A stretch of 64,000 nt of DNA from assembly GCA_900314685.1 (NCBI GenBank), contig OMWE01000002.1, forward strand, positions 2,577 through 66,576, read 5' to 3'. Shown here one piece after another: positions 33,750 to 42,469 of this stretch; the first letter of the stretch is position 1; each line of letters opens with the position of its first letter. The notes under the pieces were generated by a model, which saw only the letters and a list, made by a program, of their open reading frames with translations, did no database searches and was not told the DNA's origin. Source of the DNA: an uncultured Actinomycetes bacterium. GTDB lineage: Bacteria > Actinomycetota > Coriobacteriia > Coriobacteriales > Atopobiaceae. The position numbers and the translations under genes are program-made.

Positions 33750-34136
33750 ATGGAGACGACTGTGGAAAAAAGGCTGACGCATCAGGACTATCGGCAATTT
33801 GCCTGCCAGAGTGACGCAGAGATCGAGGCGTCTTGCAGCATGGAGGTCTTCCATGCCACCGGACCGGGGGGCCAGGGCGTCAACACCGCCGACTCCGCCG
33901 TGCGGATGCGCCACGAGCCGACGGGCATCGCGGTCGTGAGCCGCGAGTCGCGCAGCCAGCTCATGAACCGCAAGGCATGCGTGCGCAAGCTCCGTGCCGA
34001 ATTCCGACGTCGTTCCTTTGTACCGAAGAAACGCAAGGCCACCAAGCCGACCAAGGCGTCGGTCAAGCGCCGGCTGGACGGCAAGAGGCGCCGCTCGGAC
34101 CTCAAGGCGAGCCGGCGCCGCGTCGAAGGGGATTAG
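33750..34136 (+). CDS. Short GGQ-domain peptide-release-factor-like protein
   Basis: 128 residues. It contains the class I release-factor catalytic loop as ATGPGGQGVNTADSAV (Gly-Gly-Gln at 40-42) and a basic Lys/Arg-rich tail (about 95-125), like ArfB/YaeJ and the RF-H-associated family. Such proteins hydrolyse peptidyl-tRNA on stalled ribosomes without codon recognition. No Shine-Dalgarno precedes the ATG; the -10-like TATCCT lies 8 bp upstream, so the mRNA may be leaderless. The phosphatase gene follows 3 bp after the stop. Confidence 0.85.
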   Translation: METTVEKRLTHQDYRQFACQSDAEIEASCSMEVFHATGPGGQGVNTADSAVRMRHEPTGIAVVSRESRSQLMNRKACVRKLRAEFRRRSFVPKKRKATKPTKASVKRRLDGKRRRSDLKASRRRVEGD

Positions 34137-34139
34137 CCT

Positions 34140-35042
34140 ATGGCAGCAGGGGATATCGCATGCTACGGTCCGTGTCTCGAGCCGGGCGAGGGCCATCGCG
34201 TCGATATCCCCGGCGGCGTCAACGTACGCGACCTCGGCGGATACGAGACGCCCGACGGCACGACGGTATGCGGTCGTTTCCTGCGCTCGGGCAACAACGA
34301 CAGCCTCGGACAGCGCGGTATGGCCGTCTACGATCTCCTCGGGGTCCGTACCGTGATTGACCTGCGCGGCCGCCGAGAGGTCTGGGCCAATCCCGACCCC
34401 TATGCTCACCGGCGCGGCATCCGCTACCTCAATGTGCCGCTCTACAGCCGCGACCTATCAGACCCGGCCCTGCGTCCGGATGACGTGCGGGAATTCTCCT
34501 ACGGGCTGACTGCCGGATACCTGCTGATGCTCTCCAACAAGCCCCGCATCCACGAGATCTTCTCCTGCATCGCCGCCGCCCCCGCTGATTCGTGCGTCCT
34601 CTTTCACTGCGCGGCGGGCATGGACCGCACCGGTATCGTCGCGTTGCTGCTCCTGGGGCTCGCCGGTGTCGACCGCGACCACATCATCGCGGACTACTGC
34701 TACTCATTCGCCCCGCAAGCCGAGGTGGACGCGTTTGTCTTTGCAAAGAAGCACGGCGTGGATGAGGCCGAGTTGCACGTGCGGGCGACGCCCCTGCGCC
34801 TCTGCTGCGCGTTCGCGCGCACGCTCCGTCGCGGCATCCGGTTGCTCGGGCGCGCGACGGGCAACACACGGATCCACGCGGACGACCGGGACCGGTCCGA
34901 GGAGCTCGAGATGCGGGCGGGTATCATCGCGACCTGCTACGACCGTGTGATCGCCGGGTACGAGAGCGTGGAGGCCTATCTGCTCTCCTGCGGCCTCGCG
35001 CCGCGTGAACTCGCCCGCATACGTGTCCTCCTGCTCGGTTAA
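34140..35042 (+). CDS. Tyrosine-specific protein/phospholipid phosphatase (Tyr_phosphatase3-like)
   Basis: 300 residues. N-terminal 'GGVNVRDLGGYETPDG' and 'FLRSGNNDSL' are typical of the bacterial Tyr phosphatase-3 family. The P-loop HCAAGMDRTG holds nucleophile Cys157 and Arg163. Substrates in this family include phosphotyrosine, phosphoserine and phosphoinositides. The ATG follows the preceding stop by 3 bp without a clear ribosome site, suggesting coupled translation. Confidence 0.88.
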   Translation: MAAGDIACYGPCLEPGEGHRVDIPGGVNVRDLGGYETPDGTTVCGRFLRSGNNDSLGQRGMAVYDLLGVRTVIDLRGRREVWANPDPYAHRRGIRYLNVPLYSRDLSDPALRPDDVREFSYGLTAGYLLMLSNKPRIHEIFSCIAAAPADSCVLFHCAAGMDRTGIVALLLLGLAGVDRDHIIADYCYSFAPQAEVDAFVFAKKHGVDEAELHVRATPLRLCCAFARTLRRGIRLLGRATGNTRIHADDRDRSEELEMRAGIIATCYDRVIAGYESVEAYLLSCGLAPRELARIRVLLLG

Positions 35043-35096
35043 TCTAATAGGGAACCGAACGAGTGCGGCCCAGCGCCGCGCGTCAGAGGGAGACCT

Positions 35097-35729
35097 ATGG
35101 AGGAATCGAATCCCTGGGAGAGGTGGGCCTGCGAGCTGCAGGCGATCGCTCAGACCGGGCTGCGCTACACACACGACAAATACGATATCGAGCGCTACGA
35201 GCGCATACGCGAGCTCGCCTGCGAATGCATGACCGAGCTGGCCGGCGTGCCGATCGAGCGGGTGCGTACCGCGTTTGCCAGCGAGGAGGGCTACCAGACG
35301 CCCAAGCTCGCGACGCGCGTGGCGGTCTTTGACGAGCGGGACCGCGTCTGCCTCGTGCACGAGACGGGCGGCGGGTGGATCCTGCCCGGCGGCTGGGTCG
35401 ACTGGGACCAGACCGTCTTTACCAACTCCGTCAAGGAGACTCGCGAGGAGGCGGGCCTCGAGGTCGAGCCCGTGCGCCTGATAGCCCTGCACGAGCACAA
35501 CCTGCACCAACTGGCAAACAGGTACTACACAAACGTCTCGACGGCGTACGTGGAGTGCCGGCTCGTGGGCGGTTCGTTTGCGCCCAATATCGAGACGGAC
35601 GGCATGGGTTTCTACGGCCGCGACGAGCTGCCCGAGCCGATCTCGCTGCAAAAGATGAGCCTCGCGGAGCTCCTCATGTGCTTTGACGCGCACGACGCCG
35701 GAACGGAATGGCAGGTTGACTGTGACTAG
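35097..35729 (+). CDS. NUDIX hydrolase with N-terminal Nudix_hydro_N domain
   Basis: 210 residues. Residues 1-65 (WERWACELQAIAQTGLRYT, YDIERYERIRELA) form the small helical domain found before NUDIX in ADP-ribose/NADH pyrophosphatase-like proteins. The NUDIX box follows at about 100-122, with KETREEAGL supplying the metal-binding glutamates. The first box glutamate is Gln here, which is usual for this subfamily. It hydrolyses a nucleoside diphosphate linked to another moiety. The stop overlaps the next start by 8 bp. Confidence 0.88.
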   Translation: MEESNPWERWACELQAIAQTGLRYTHDKYDIERYERIRELACECMTELAGVPIERVRTAFASEEGYQTPKLATRVAVFDERDRVCLVHETGGGWILPGGWVDWDQTVFTNSVKETREEAGLEVEPVRLIALHEHNLHQLANRYYTNVSTAYVECRLVGGSFAPNIETDGMGFYGRDELPEPISLQKMSLAELLMCFDAHDAGTEWQVDCD

Positions 35730-37389
35730 GCAGAGAGACAGGGCGCTCGCTATCGCCTGTGCGCTGGTGCTCGCGTTGGCGGGCTGCGGTGGGCTCAAGG
35801 GTGGCGACTTGCATTTTGGCTCTGATGGCGCCACGGCTGGACGGGACGGTAGCCAGACCGCATCGGTACTTGTGCCCTCGTACCGGGATATCGACGAGGA
35901 TGCCTTCGTCGACAAATGCGACCGGCTGACCGAGCTCGCATCCGATGACGACGCGGACGCGGTGATCGAGCTCTACGACGAAATCTACGACGAGCTCGCG
36001 CGCATCGAGGACAACCAAACCGCCGCTTATCTCGCATACTGCGATGACGTCTCGGACGAAACGCTCTCCGACCACAACGAGGAGGTCGAGAAGGTCGCAG
36101 ACGATTGCTCCAATGCCGCACAGGACGCCTTTGCCGCGGTGTGTGCGGGGCCGTGCGCCGACGCCTTCGAGGAGCATGTGGGCCAGGATGCCTTTGAGGT
36201 CTACGCTACCACCGAGTCGCCGACCAATGTGGAACAAAAACTCACCGAGCGCGAGAGCGAGCTCGTGAACGACTACTACGCGGCGATAGACGAGGCGGAC
36301 CAAGAAGGGCTCTCCGACGAGGAGACCAACGAAAAGGTCGGGCCCCTCTTCGTCAAGCTCGTGCATGTGCGTGCAAGGCTCGCCGAGCTCTACGGCTACG
36401 ACTCCTATGCCGATTATGCGGACGAGGCGTATCTGCGCGACTACACGGCGGAGGACTTGGAGCAGTTCTACGCGGCGGTCAAGCAGATCTCCCCGCGTTT
36501 CTACCAGCTGTACTACTACTCCGGCGACGCCGAGGCCTTCCAAAAGCAGGCTCCGAGGATGAGCCCGGACGAGGTGATAGACGCACTCAAGGCGCACGCC
36601 GACGAAATCGACCCGTACGTTTCGGACGCCCTCGCCTATCTGAGGGAGAATCACCTCTACGACATCGACCGCGGCTCGAGCCGGATGGACGGGGCATTCA
36701 CCACCTATTTCATCTCGACGCAGGCCCCGTACATCTACATCGACTCGGACCGGCGGACCGACCTGCAGACCATGAGCCACGAGCTCGGGCATTTCGTCGA
36801 CTATCACCACAACGTCTCGCCCAATTTCGTCGCGTTCGGCACGGACGGCAACCTCGACATCTCGGAAATCCAGTCGAACGGCCTGCAGGCGCTCTACACG
36901 CATTTCTACGACGATATCTACGGCAGCGAGGCCGCGGTCTACGCCGAGAACGCCAACGTGCTCGACCTGCTGGGCAACGTGGTCGACGGGTGTGTCTTCG
37001 ACGAGTTCCAGCGCCGCGTGTACGCCGACCCCACCATGACACTGGACGAGGTGAACCAGACCTACCGCGATGTCTGCGCGGAGTACGGCGACCCGGCGAC
37101 GGGGGAGGACGACTACTGGTGGCAGTACGTGTCGCATACCTTTGACTCGCCCCTGTACTACGTGAGCTACGGCGTGAGCGGCCTCGCGGCGCTGCAGATC
37201 TGGGACCAGAGCCAGACCGACTTTGACGGTGCCTGCGACACCTGGCATGCCATCATCGACGCCGGCTGCTTTGACTACGGCTACTGCGAGCTGCTCAAGA
37301 AGGTCGGCCTCTTTGACTTCAGGCAGCCCGACAGGGTCGTTGCGCTCTGCAACGACGCGCTCGACTTCGTCGAGAACAACGAGGCATAG
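35722..37389 (+). CDS. M3-family metallopeptidase lipoprotein
   Basis: 555 residues. A lipoprotein signal ends at LALAGC (Cys22), so it is anchored outside the membrane. The gluzincin motif HELGH is at 353-357 with the third ligand in ISEIQSN (Glu382), as in PepF/oligopeptidase M3 enzymes. The family is normally cytoplasmic; surface lipoprotein versions occur in gut bacteria and would trim dietary or host peptides. The GTG at 35722 overlaps the NUDIX stop and follows GGCAGG; a TTG six bases earlier is possible. Confidence 0.86.
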   Translation: MTRQRDRALAIACALVLALAGCGGLKGGDLHFGSDGATAGRDGSQTASVLVPSYRDIDEDAFVDKCDRLTELASDDDADAVIELYDEIYDELARIEDNQTAAYLAYCDDVSDETLSDHNEEVEKVADDCSNAAQDAFAAVCAGPCADAFEEHVGQDAFEVYATTESPTNVEQKLTERESELVNDYYAAIDEADQEGLSDEETNEKVGPLFVKLVHVRARLAELYGYDSYADYADEAYLRDYTAEDLEQFYAAVKQISPRFYQLYYYSGDAEAFQKQAPRMSPDEVIDALKAHADEIDPYVSDALAYLRENHLYDIDRGSSRMDGAFTTYFISTQAPYIYIDSDRRTDLQTMSHELGHFVDYHHNVSPNFVAFGTDGNLDISEIQSNGLQALYTHFYDDIYGSEAAVYAENANVLDLLGNVVDGCVFDEFQRRVYADPTMTLDEVNQTYRDVCAEYGDPATGEDDYWWQYVSHTFDSPLYYVSYGVSGLAALQIWDQSQTDFDGACDTWHAIIDAGCFDYGYCELLKKVGLFDFRQPDRVVALCNDALDFVENNEA

Positions 37390-37401
37390 GAGAAGACACC
37401 C

Positions 37402-38085
37402 ATGGCAAAGGTCGATGTGTACGTGTGCTCCGTCGAAGACGCGCGGGCGGTCAAAGACAACCTGCTCGCTCTGGTAGCGCCGGTCTTCGCCGACCACGCC
37501 CGCCGCCTGCTGGCAACGGGCACAGCCCCTGCGGAGACCGGTGCCATGAACGAGCTGGCCAGCGGGGCGCTGCTCGCCTCGTTGCTCGGCGTCACACGCG
37601 ACGACCAGCTCGTCTTTGGCACCTATGGCAAACCCGAGCTCGTCGTAGGAGCGCCTTGCTTCAACCTCTCGCATTCCGAGGACATCGTGATTTTGGGCGT
37701 GTGTGACGAGACAATCGGCGTGGACGTGCAGCCCGTGCCGGAGGAGCTGGACAAATACACGGTCCTCACGCTCGGCCGCGCCCTCGGTATGCCCCACAAG
37801 CGCAAGGCGGACCCCACTCCCGAGCTGATGGAGCTTGCTCGGACGCCTGTCGAGTGGGCGCGCCAATGGACGCGGGTCGAGGCGATACTCAAAGCGATCG
37901 GGACCGGCTTTGGCATCGAGCCGCCTGAGTACCTGCCCCTGATGGGGGAGTGGCGGTGCGCCTGGCACCAGCGCGGGGCCGACGTGATGTGCGTCGCCAC
38001 CCGCAGCATGCCCGAGATCACCATGCACGATTTCGATATCCGCGCCTGGTTGCACACGGTGGAGCAAGCCAAGCGGCAGAGGTAG
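37402..38085 (+). CDS. Sfp-like 4'-phosphopantetheinyl transferase
   Basis: 227 residues. The Sfp/AcpS motifs are in order: GKPEL (76-80), FNLSHS (87-92), IGVDVQ (105-110, Mg ligands) and WTRVEAILKAIG (156-167; Arg replaces the usual Lys before Glu). It moves phosphopantetheine from CoA to a carrier protein. No polyketide or peptide synthetase is in the window, so the partner is unknown (fatty acid ACP is possible). It starts 12 bp after the peptidase gene, after AGGAGAAG. Confidence 0.85.
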   Translation: MAKVDVYVCSVEDARAVKDNLLALVAPVFADHARRLLATGTAPAETGAMNELASGALLASLLGVTRDDQLVFGTYGKPELVVGAPCFNLSHSEDIVILGVCDETIGVDVQPVPEELDKYTVLTLGRALGMPHKRKADPTPELMELARTPVEWARQWTRVEAILKAIGTGFGIEPPEYLPLMGEWRCAWHQRGADVMCVATRSMPEITMHDFDIRAWLHTVEQAKRQR

Positions 38086-38105
38086 CTGAGAAAGGCGGGG
38101 CGACG

Positions 38106-38714
38106 ATGGACCAATCCGACATCAAGGCGCGCAAACGCGATGCGCGTGCGGAATACAAGCGGATCCGTTCTGACTTGGGGCAGACCGCCCGCGATGCCGC
38201 CGACGCGCAGATAGCGGAACGCGTCGCCGGCCTGTCTGAGTGGCAACGCGCGCAGCTCGTCTTGACTTACCTGTCGATAGGGGACGAGGTCGACACGCGA
38301 GCCTTGATCAGGCGGGCCTGGGACGAGGGCAGGACGGTCGCGCTGCCACGCGTGGCCAAGCGGGCGCATCAGATGGACTGGTACCGCATCGAGGATTTCG
38401 ACCACCTCGAGACCAGCGCCTTTGGGGTCGAGGAGCCCGTGGAGGACCCCGCCTGCCTGTTGAGCCTGGCCGACGAGGGGGTCTTTGGCATCCCGATGCT
38501 CGCACTCGTGCCGGGACTCACCTTCGACCGCTTCGGGTATCGCCTCGGCTACGGCGGTGGCTACTACGACCGGCTGCTCGCGGCCTTTACCGGCGACGCC
38601 GTGGGGCTGTGCCGCCAGGCGCAGCTCGCAGACGACCTCGACGCGCGCGGGCTCGTATGCGCCTACGACCAGCGTGTGCCCGTCGTGGTGACGGAGAACG
38701 AGGTGATCAGATGA
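38106..38714 (+). CDS. 5-formyltetrahydrofolate cyclo-ligase
   Basis: 202 residues. The family signature is visible as ARKRDARAEYKRIR at the N-terminus and 'GFDRFGYRLGYGGGYYDRLLA'-type sequence (here TFDRFGYRLGYGGGYYDR) for ATP and folate binding. It converts 5-formyl-THF to 5,10-methenyl-THF with ATP, rescuing the inhibitory folate. The ATG follows AAAGGCGGGGCG. The stop overlaps the next ATG (ATGA). It joins the folate enzymes that start 1.5 kb downstream. Confidence 0.92.
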   Translation: MDQSDIKARKRDARAEYKRIRSDLGQTARDAADAQIAERVAGLSEWQRAQLVLTYLSIGDEVDTRALIRRAWDEGRTVALPRVAKRAHQMDWYRIEDFDHLETSAFGVEEPVEDPACLLSLADEGVFGIPMLALVPGLTFDRFGYRLGYGGGYYDRLLAAFTGDAVGLCRQAQLADDLDARGLVCAYDQRVPVVVTENEVIR

Positions 38715-39100
38715 CGTCCGACCAGATTGCGTCGAACCAGGCGATGCCCGGTCAGATGACGTCCGACCAGGTGGCTGCCTTGCGCGAAACGGTGGTGGGT
38801 CGGGGCTATCAGGCTGTTCTTCTGATCGGCGACAGCGAAATCATGCGGACCAAGCTGGTGAAGGTGCCGCTCGCGCTGGCGCATGTGGCCGTGTTTGTGC
38901 CGAACGAAGAAGATAAGGCATGGCTTGAGGGCGTATGCGCAGGTGGTGCCCAGGCAGGGGATGCGGAGCGGCTCGCGGAGCTCGTCGCGCATGCGGCGGA
39001 GCATGGGGCGCAGGCGGTGATCGCGGCCCATCCCGCGCTTGCCGACCTCGCGGGCGAAGCCGGCTTGGCCCTGCCTTTGATTGATACGAAGGCCCTGTGA
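38711..39100 (+). CDS. Conserved-looking small protein, unknown
   Basis: 129 residues, start overlapping the cyclo-ligase stop. The first 15 codons are a near-duplication: CAGATGACGTCCGACCAG occurs at the start and again 45 bp later, so the real start may be the second ATG (38756). The remainder (GYQAVLLIGDSEIMRTKLVKVPL..., then an Ala-rich helix) suggests a small alpha/beta domain. I recognise no family. It is translationally coupled on both sides, so it is probably a true gene. Confidence 0.6.
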   Translation: MTSDQIASNQAMPGQMTSDQVAALRETVVGRGYQAVLLIGDSEIMRTKLVKVPLALAHVAVFVPNEEDKAWLEGVCAGGAQAGDAERLAELVAHAAEHGAQAVIAAHPALADLAGEAGLALPLIDTKAL

Positions 39101-39909
39101 TGAGGGAGTTTACGGTAGAGAGCACGGGTGTTGCCCTGCATTGCCGCATGTACGGGGAAGACAACGATTGCGGCGTACAGACGCTGCTGCTCATCCATGG
39201 GGCAATGGTCGACAGCGATTTCTTCTCGTATGCCGCCGAGCTCCTCGCGCGGCGTTACCGTGTCGTGACCTACGACCGGCGTGGCTACGGAGGGACCGGC
39301 GCGCCCGCCGACGGTGCGTACGAAATCGACGCGCAGGCCGATGATGCCGCCGCCGTGATCCGCGCGGTGGGCGGGCCTTGCCTGGTCGTCGGGCATAGCG
39401 CAGGAGCGATTGTGGCGATGGCCCTGGTCGCGCGCCACCCCGGGCTTGTCAGCGCCTGCATCCTCGACGAACCGCCGCTCAAGGAGCTCGCGGTGCCTAC
39501 CGATCCCGCAATCGTCAACCTGGACCTGGCCACGGAGGCAATCGCCGCGGGCAGATATGCCCACGCCAAGGTGCTCTTCGTCGATATCATGTCCCGTCAC
39601 GACGACCGCGCCCTGCCCCGCACGGAAGCCGAGCTCGCCCATCTCAACGACTACTTCAATCACTTCATCCGCCATGAGTTCGTGTCCGTCTTTGCCTACC
39701 ATCCCGACTACGAGGCGCTGTCGCGGGCAAAGATCGCCCTCATGCTGGGCGACCAGTCGCTCGATACCTATATCGCGGGGATAGTCGAAGCGTTGAGCCG
39801 GCGGATCGGTGCGCCCGTCTTCTACCGCCCCGGCGCCCACAACGGCGCCCGCGACCTCCCCGCTGACTATGCTCGTACCGTCGTCGGTGCCTTTGAGCTC
39901 GGCTGGTAG
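39100..39909 (+). CDS. Alpha/beta-hydrolase
   Basis: 269 residues. It has an oxyanion HG motif (LLIHGAMVD), nucleophile elbow GHSAG (Ser100), 'YDRRGYGGTG' and a C-terminal histidine in PGAHNGARD. The substrate cannot be named. The ATG overlaps the previous stop by one base (TGATG), making it the last gene of the run that starts at 33750 or 35097. Confidence 0.87.
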   Translation: MREFTVESTGVALHCRMYGEDNDCGVQTLLLIHGAMVDSDFFSYAAELLARRYRVVTYDRRGYGGTGAPADGAYEIDAQADDAAAVIRAVGGPCLVVGHSAGAIVAMALVARHPGLVSACILDEPPLKELAVPTDPAIVNLDLATEAIAAGRYAHAKVLFVDIMSRHDDRALPRTEAELAHLNDYFNHFIRHEFVSVFAYHPDYEALSRAKIALMLGDQSLDTYIAGIVEALSRRIGAPVFYRPGAHNGARDLPADYARTVVGAFELGW

Positions 39910-40021
39910 GATGCCCGTGCGATCAGGCGATTCGAGCGAGACGAGGGCTTTCACGGACGGCAGTATGATCGGGTGACTCGTGGGCAATCCGTGAGAAGTG
40001 TTTCATGTTGGGGTTGGGCGT

Positions 40022-40050
40022 TTGTGCGATTCACCGACACAGCGGATAAT
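40022..40050 (+). promoter_or_regulatory. Sigma-70-type promoter of the fhs operon
   Basis: -35 TTGTGC (40022-40027), 17-bp spacer, -10 GATAAT (40045-40050), with AT-rich sequence after it. It predicts a leader of about 130 nt before fhs. I looked for a tetrahydrofolate riboswitch in that leader and saw none. Confidence 0.6.
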
Positions 40051-40185
40051 AAAAGAAATAGTCGCAGAGGCGGCTTTGGGACAGACGCCGCAAGATGCGG
40101 ATAGAAGGTTTGTCTACGTGCGGTGCCGAAGTTTGTCTTCACGGCGCAGCCAAGGGACCACGTGAGAGCAAAGGGGGAGCTCGAC

Positions 40186-41850
40186 ATGGCAAAGTCCGAT
40201 ATCGAGATCGCGCAGGAAGCTGAGATCAAACCCATCAAGGAGATCGCCGACAAGCTCGGCCTGACCGATGACGAGCTCATCCCGTACGGCCACTACATGG
40301 CCAAGGTCGACGTGACCAAGCTGGCCGACCGTCCCGAGAAGGCCAAGCTCATCCTCGTGACCGCCATCAACCCGACCCCGGCGGGCGAGGGCAAGACGAC
40401 CACGTCCGTGGGTCTTGCCGACGCGATGAACCTGCTGGGCAAAAAGACGGTGCTGGCCCTGCGCGAGCCGTCCCTCGGCCCTGTCTTCGGCATCAAGGGC
40501 GGTGCGGCCGGCGGCGGCTATGCCCAGGTCATCCCGATGGAAAACATCAACCTGCACTTCACGGGCGACTTCCACGCCATCGAGAACGCCAACAACCTGC
40601 TCGCGGCCATGCTCGACAACCACATCAAGCAGGGCAACGAGCTGGGCATCGACCCGCGCCGCATCGTATGGAAGCGTGCGATGGACATGAACGACCGCCA
40701 GCTGCGCCAGATCGTCGACGGCCTCGGCGGCGTCGCCAACGGCATGCCGCGCCAGGACGGTTTCGACATCACCGTGGCCTCCGAGATCATGGCCATCTTC
40801 TGCCTCGCGACCGACCTCATGGACCTCAAGGAGCGCCTGGGCCGCGTCGTGGTCGCCTACACCTACGACCGCAAGCCCGTCACGGCCCATGACCTCAAGG
40901 CTGAGGGTGCCATGACGGCCCTGCTCAAGGACGCCATCTCGCCCAACCTCGTCCAGACCCTCGAGCACAACCCCGCCTTTGTCCACGGCGGCCCCTTCGC
41001 CAACATCGCACACGGCTGCAACTCCGTCTCCGCGACCAAGACGGCTATGAAGCTCGGCGATTACGTCGTCACGGAGGCCGGCTTCGGCGCGGACCTCGGC
41101 GCCGAGAAGTTCTGTGACATCAAGTGCCGCCTCGCCGGTCTCAAACCCGACGCCTGCGTCGTCGTCGCGACGGTCCGCGCGCTCAAGCACCACGGCGGCG
41201 TGGCCAAGGCCGACCTCAATCAGGAGAACCTCGAGGCACTCGAGGCGGGACTGCCCAACCTGCTCCAGCACGTCGACAACATGAAGAACGTCTACGGCCT
41301 GCCCGTCGTGGTCGCGATCAACGCGTTCCCGACCGATACCAAGGCTGAGCTCGACCTGGTCGAGGCCAAGTGCCGCGAGCTCGGCGTCAACGTCGCCCTG
41401 TCCGAGGTCTGGGCCAAGGGCGGCGAGGGCGGAAAGGCCCTGGCCGAGGAGGTCATCCGCCTGTGCGACGAGCCGTCCGACTTCCGCTGCAGCTACGAGC
41501 TGGGCGGCATCAAGGAGTCGATCGAGGCCATCGCCAAGCGTGTCTACCGTGCGGACGGCGTCGACTTCACGACGGCGGCGGTTAAGCAGATCGCCCAGCT
41601 CGAGGAGCAGGGCTTCACCAACATGCCCGTCTGCATGGCCAAGACCCAGTACTCCTTCTCCGACGACGCAAGCAAGCTCGGTGCGCCCACGGGCTTCCGC
41701 ATCACCGTGCGCAACGTCAAGGTCTCCGCTGGCGCCGGTTTCATTGTGGCGCTCACGGGTGACATCATGACCATGCCCGGCCTACCCAAGCACCCGGCGG
41801 CGGAAAACATCGACGTGACGCCCGAGGGCAAGATCGTCGGCCTGTTCTGA
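40186..41850 (+). CDS. fhs: Formate-tetrahydrofolate ligase
   Basis: 554 residues, the standard length. The P-loop lies in [10 protein letters not shown] (64-73), with '[23 protein letters not shown]' just after. It condenses formate with THF using ATP, giving 10-formyl-THF for purines and for reduction to methylene-THF. The start at 40186 follows AAAGGGGGAGC. It is the first gene of the one-carbon block and is separated from the next genes by two inverted-repeat elements. Confidence 0.96.
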   Translation: MAKSDIEIAQEAEIKPIKEIADKLGLTDDELIPYGHYMAKVDVTKLADRPEKAKLILVTAINPTPAGEGKTTTSVGLADAMNLLGKKTVLALREPSLGPVFGIKGGAAGGGYAQVIPMENINLHFTGDFHAIENANNLLAAMLDNHIKQGNELGIDPRRIVWKRAMDMNDRQLRQIVDGLGGVANGMPRQDGFDITVASEIMAIFCLATDLMDLKERLGRVVVAYTYDRKPVTAHDLKAEGAMTALLKDAISPNLVQTLEHNPAFVHGGPFANIAHGCNSVSATKTAMKLGDYVVTEAGFGADLGAEKFCDIKCRLAGLKPDACVVVATVRALKHHGGVAKADLNQENLEALEAGLPNLLQHVDNMKNVYGLPVVVAINAFPTDTKAELDLVEAKCRELGVNVALSEVWAKGGEGGKALAEEVIRLCDEPSDFRCSYELGGIKESIEAIAKRVYRADGVDFTTAAVKQIAQLEEQGFTNMPVCMAKTQYSFSDDASKLGAPTGFRITVRNVKVSAGAGFIVALTGDIMTMPGLPKHPAAENIDVTPEGKIVGLF

Positions 41851-41863
41851 CGTATCCCGGGGT

Positions 41864-41987
41864 GGGGAGGACCCGCCTCCGATCGGTGTTCGGCGCGAGC
41901 AAAAGAAGGACGCTTTTGCTCGCTTGCTCAGGTTTTGGCTTGTACATTACCTTCGCAACTCACACCGAGCAGAGGCGGGCCCTCCCC
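41864..41987. repeat. Long imperfect inverted repeat with inner perfect hairpin
   Basis: Outer arms 41864-41888 and 41963-41987 match in 22 of 25 positions as reverse complements. Inside, GCGAGCAAAAG (41895-41905) and CTTTTGCTCGC (41913-41923) form a perfect 11-bp hairpin. It may act as the fhs terminator, though no T-run follows, or be another intergenic hairpin element. Confidence 0.7.
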
Positions 41988-42046
41988 GCCGCGCATCGGT
42001 GGTTGGCCGACGATTCCCCCGGGGCTTTGGGCGGGGAAGAGCGTTT

Positions 42047-42287
42047 CGCACGGACCCCCATTCGAAGATATGACCCTTTTGAGTCAATTGACTGATTTTC
42101 GACGATATTTGGGGTAGTTCCCGCCACATTGCTCCGCGTCTACCAGCGGATATATGAAATGCAATTGCCTAGAAAGTGCCGTGTTTTCCCGGGTTGAGAC
42201 AGCGGATCTTCTACCTGCAGATTTGTAGAACCCTGTCGCCGTGAAGATGACTCAAAAGGGTCATATCTTCGAAGAGGGGTCCTTGCG
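42047..42287. mobile_element. 241-bp MITE-like element with 40-bp terminal inverted repeats
   Basis: Left end 42047-42086 and right end 42248-42287 are reverse complements in 37 of 40 positions. The inner 26 bp (42061-42086 and 42248-42273) are identical and centre on ATGACCCTTTTGAGTCA. The interior is AT-richer than its surroundings and has no ORF. Size and structure fit a non-autonomous miniature transposable element. No target-site duplication was obvious. Confidence 0.65.
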
Positions 42288-42469
42288 GCCCATGCGGAGG
42301 CTTCGGCGATGCGGCGAACAATCGCGGGCGGTGCAATATCGTCGCCGGTGCTCCCCGGACAACATCGTTTTGTAACAGCCCGAGGTTAAACTACACTGCG
42401 ATGGCGCCAATCGTGAGGGATTGTTGCTCGATAGGCGCTACGTTTTACGAGATGATGGGGAGGCTCGCT

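Noticed and set aside
35097..35729. Loss of a NUDIX-box glutamate as a sign of inactivation
   Set aside because: In the subfamily with this N-terminal domain the first Glu position is not conserved; the metal-binding EExxEE-type residues are present.
39910..40185. Tetrahydrofolate riboswitch upstream of fhs
   Set aside because: No match to the conserved junction or pseudoknot sequence of THF riboswitches; only a standard promoter could be found.
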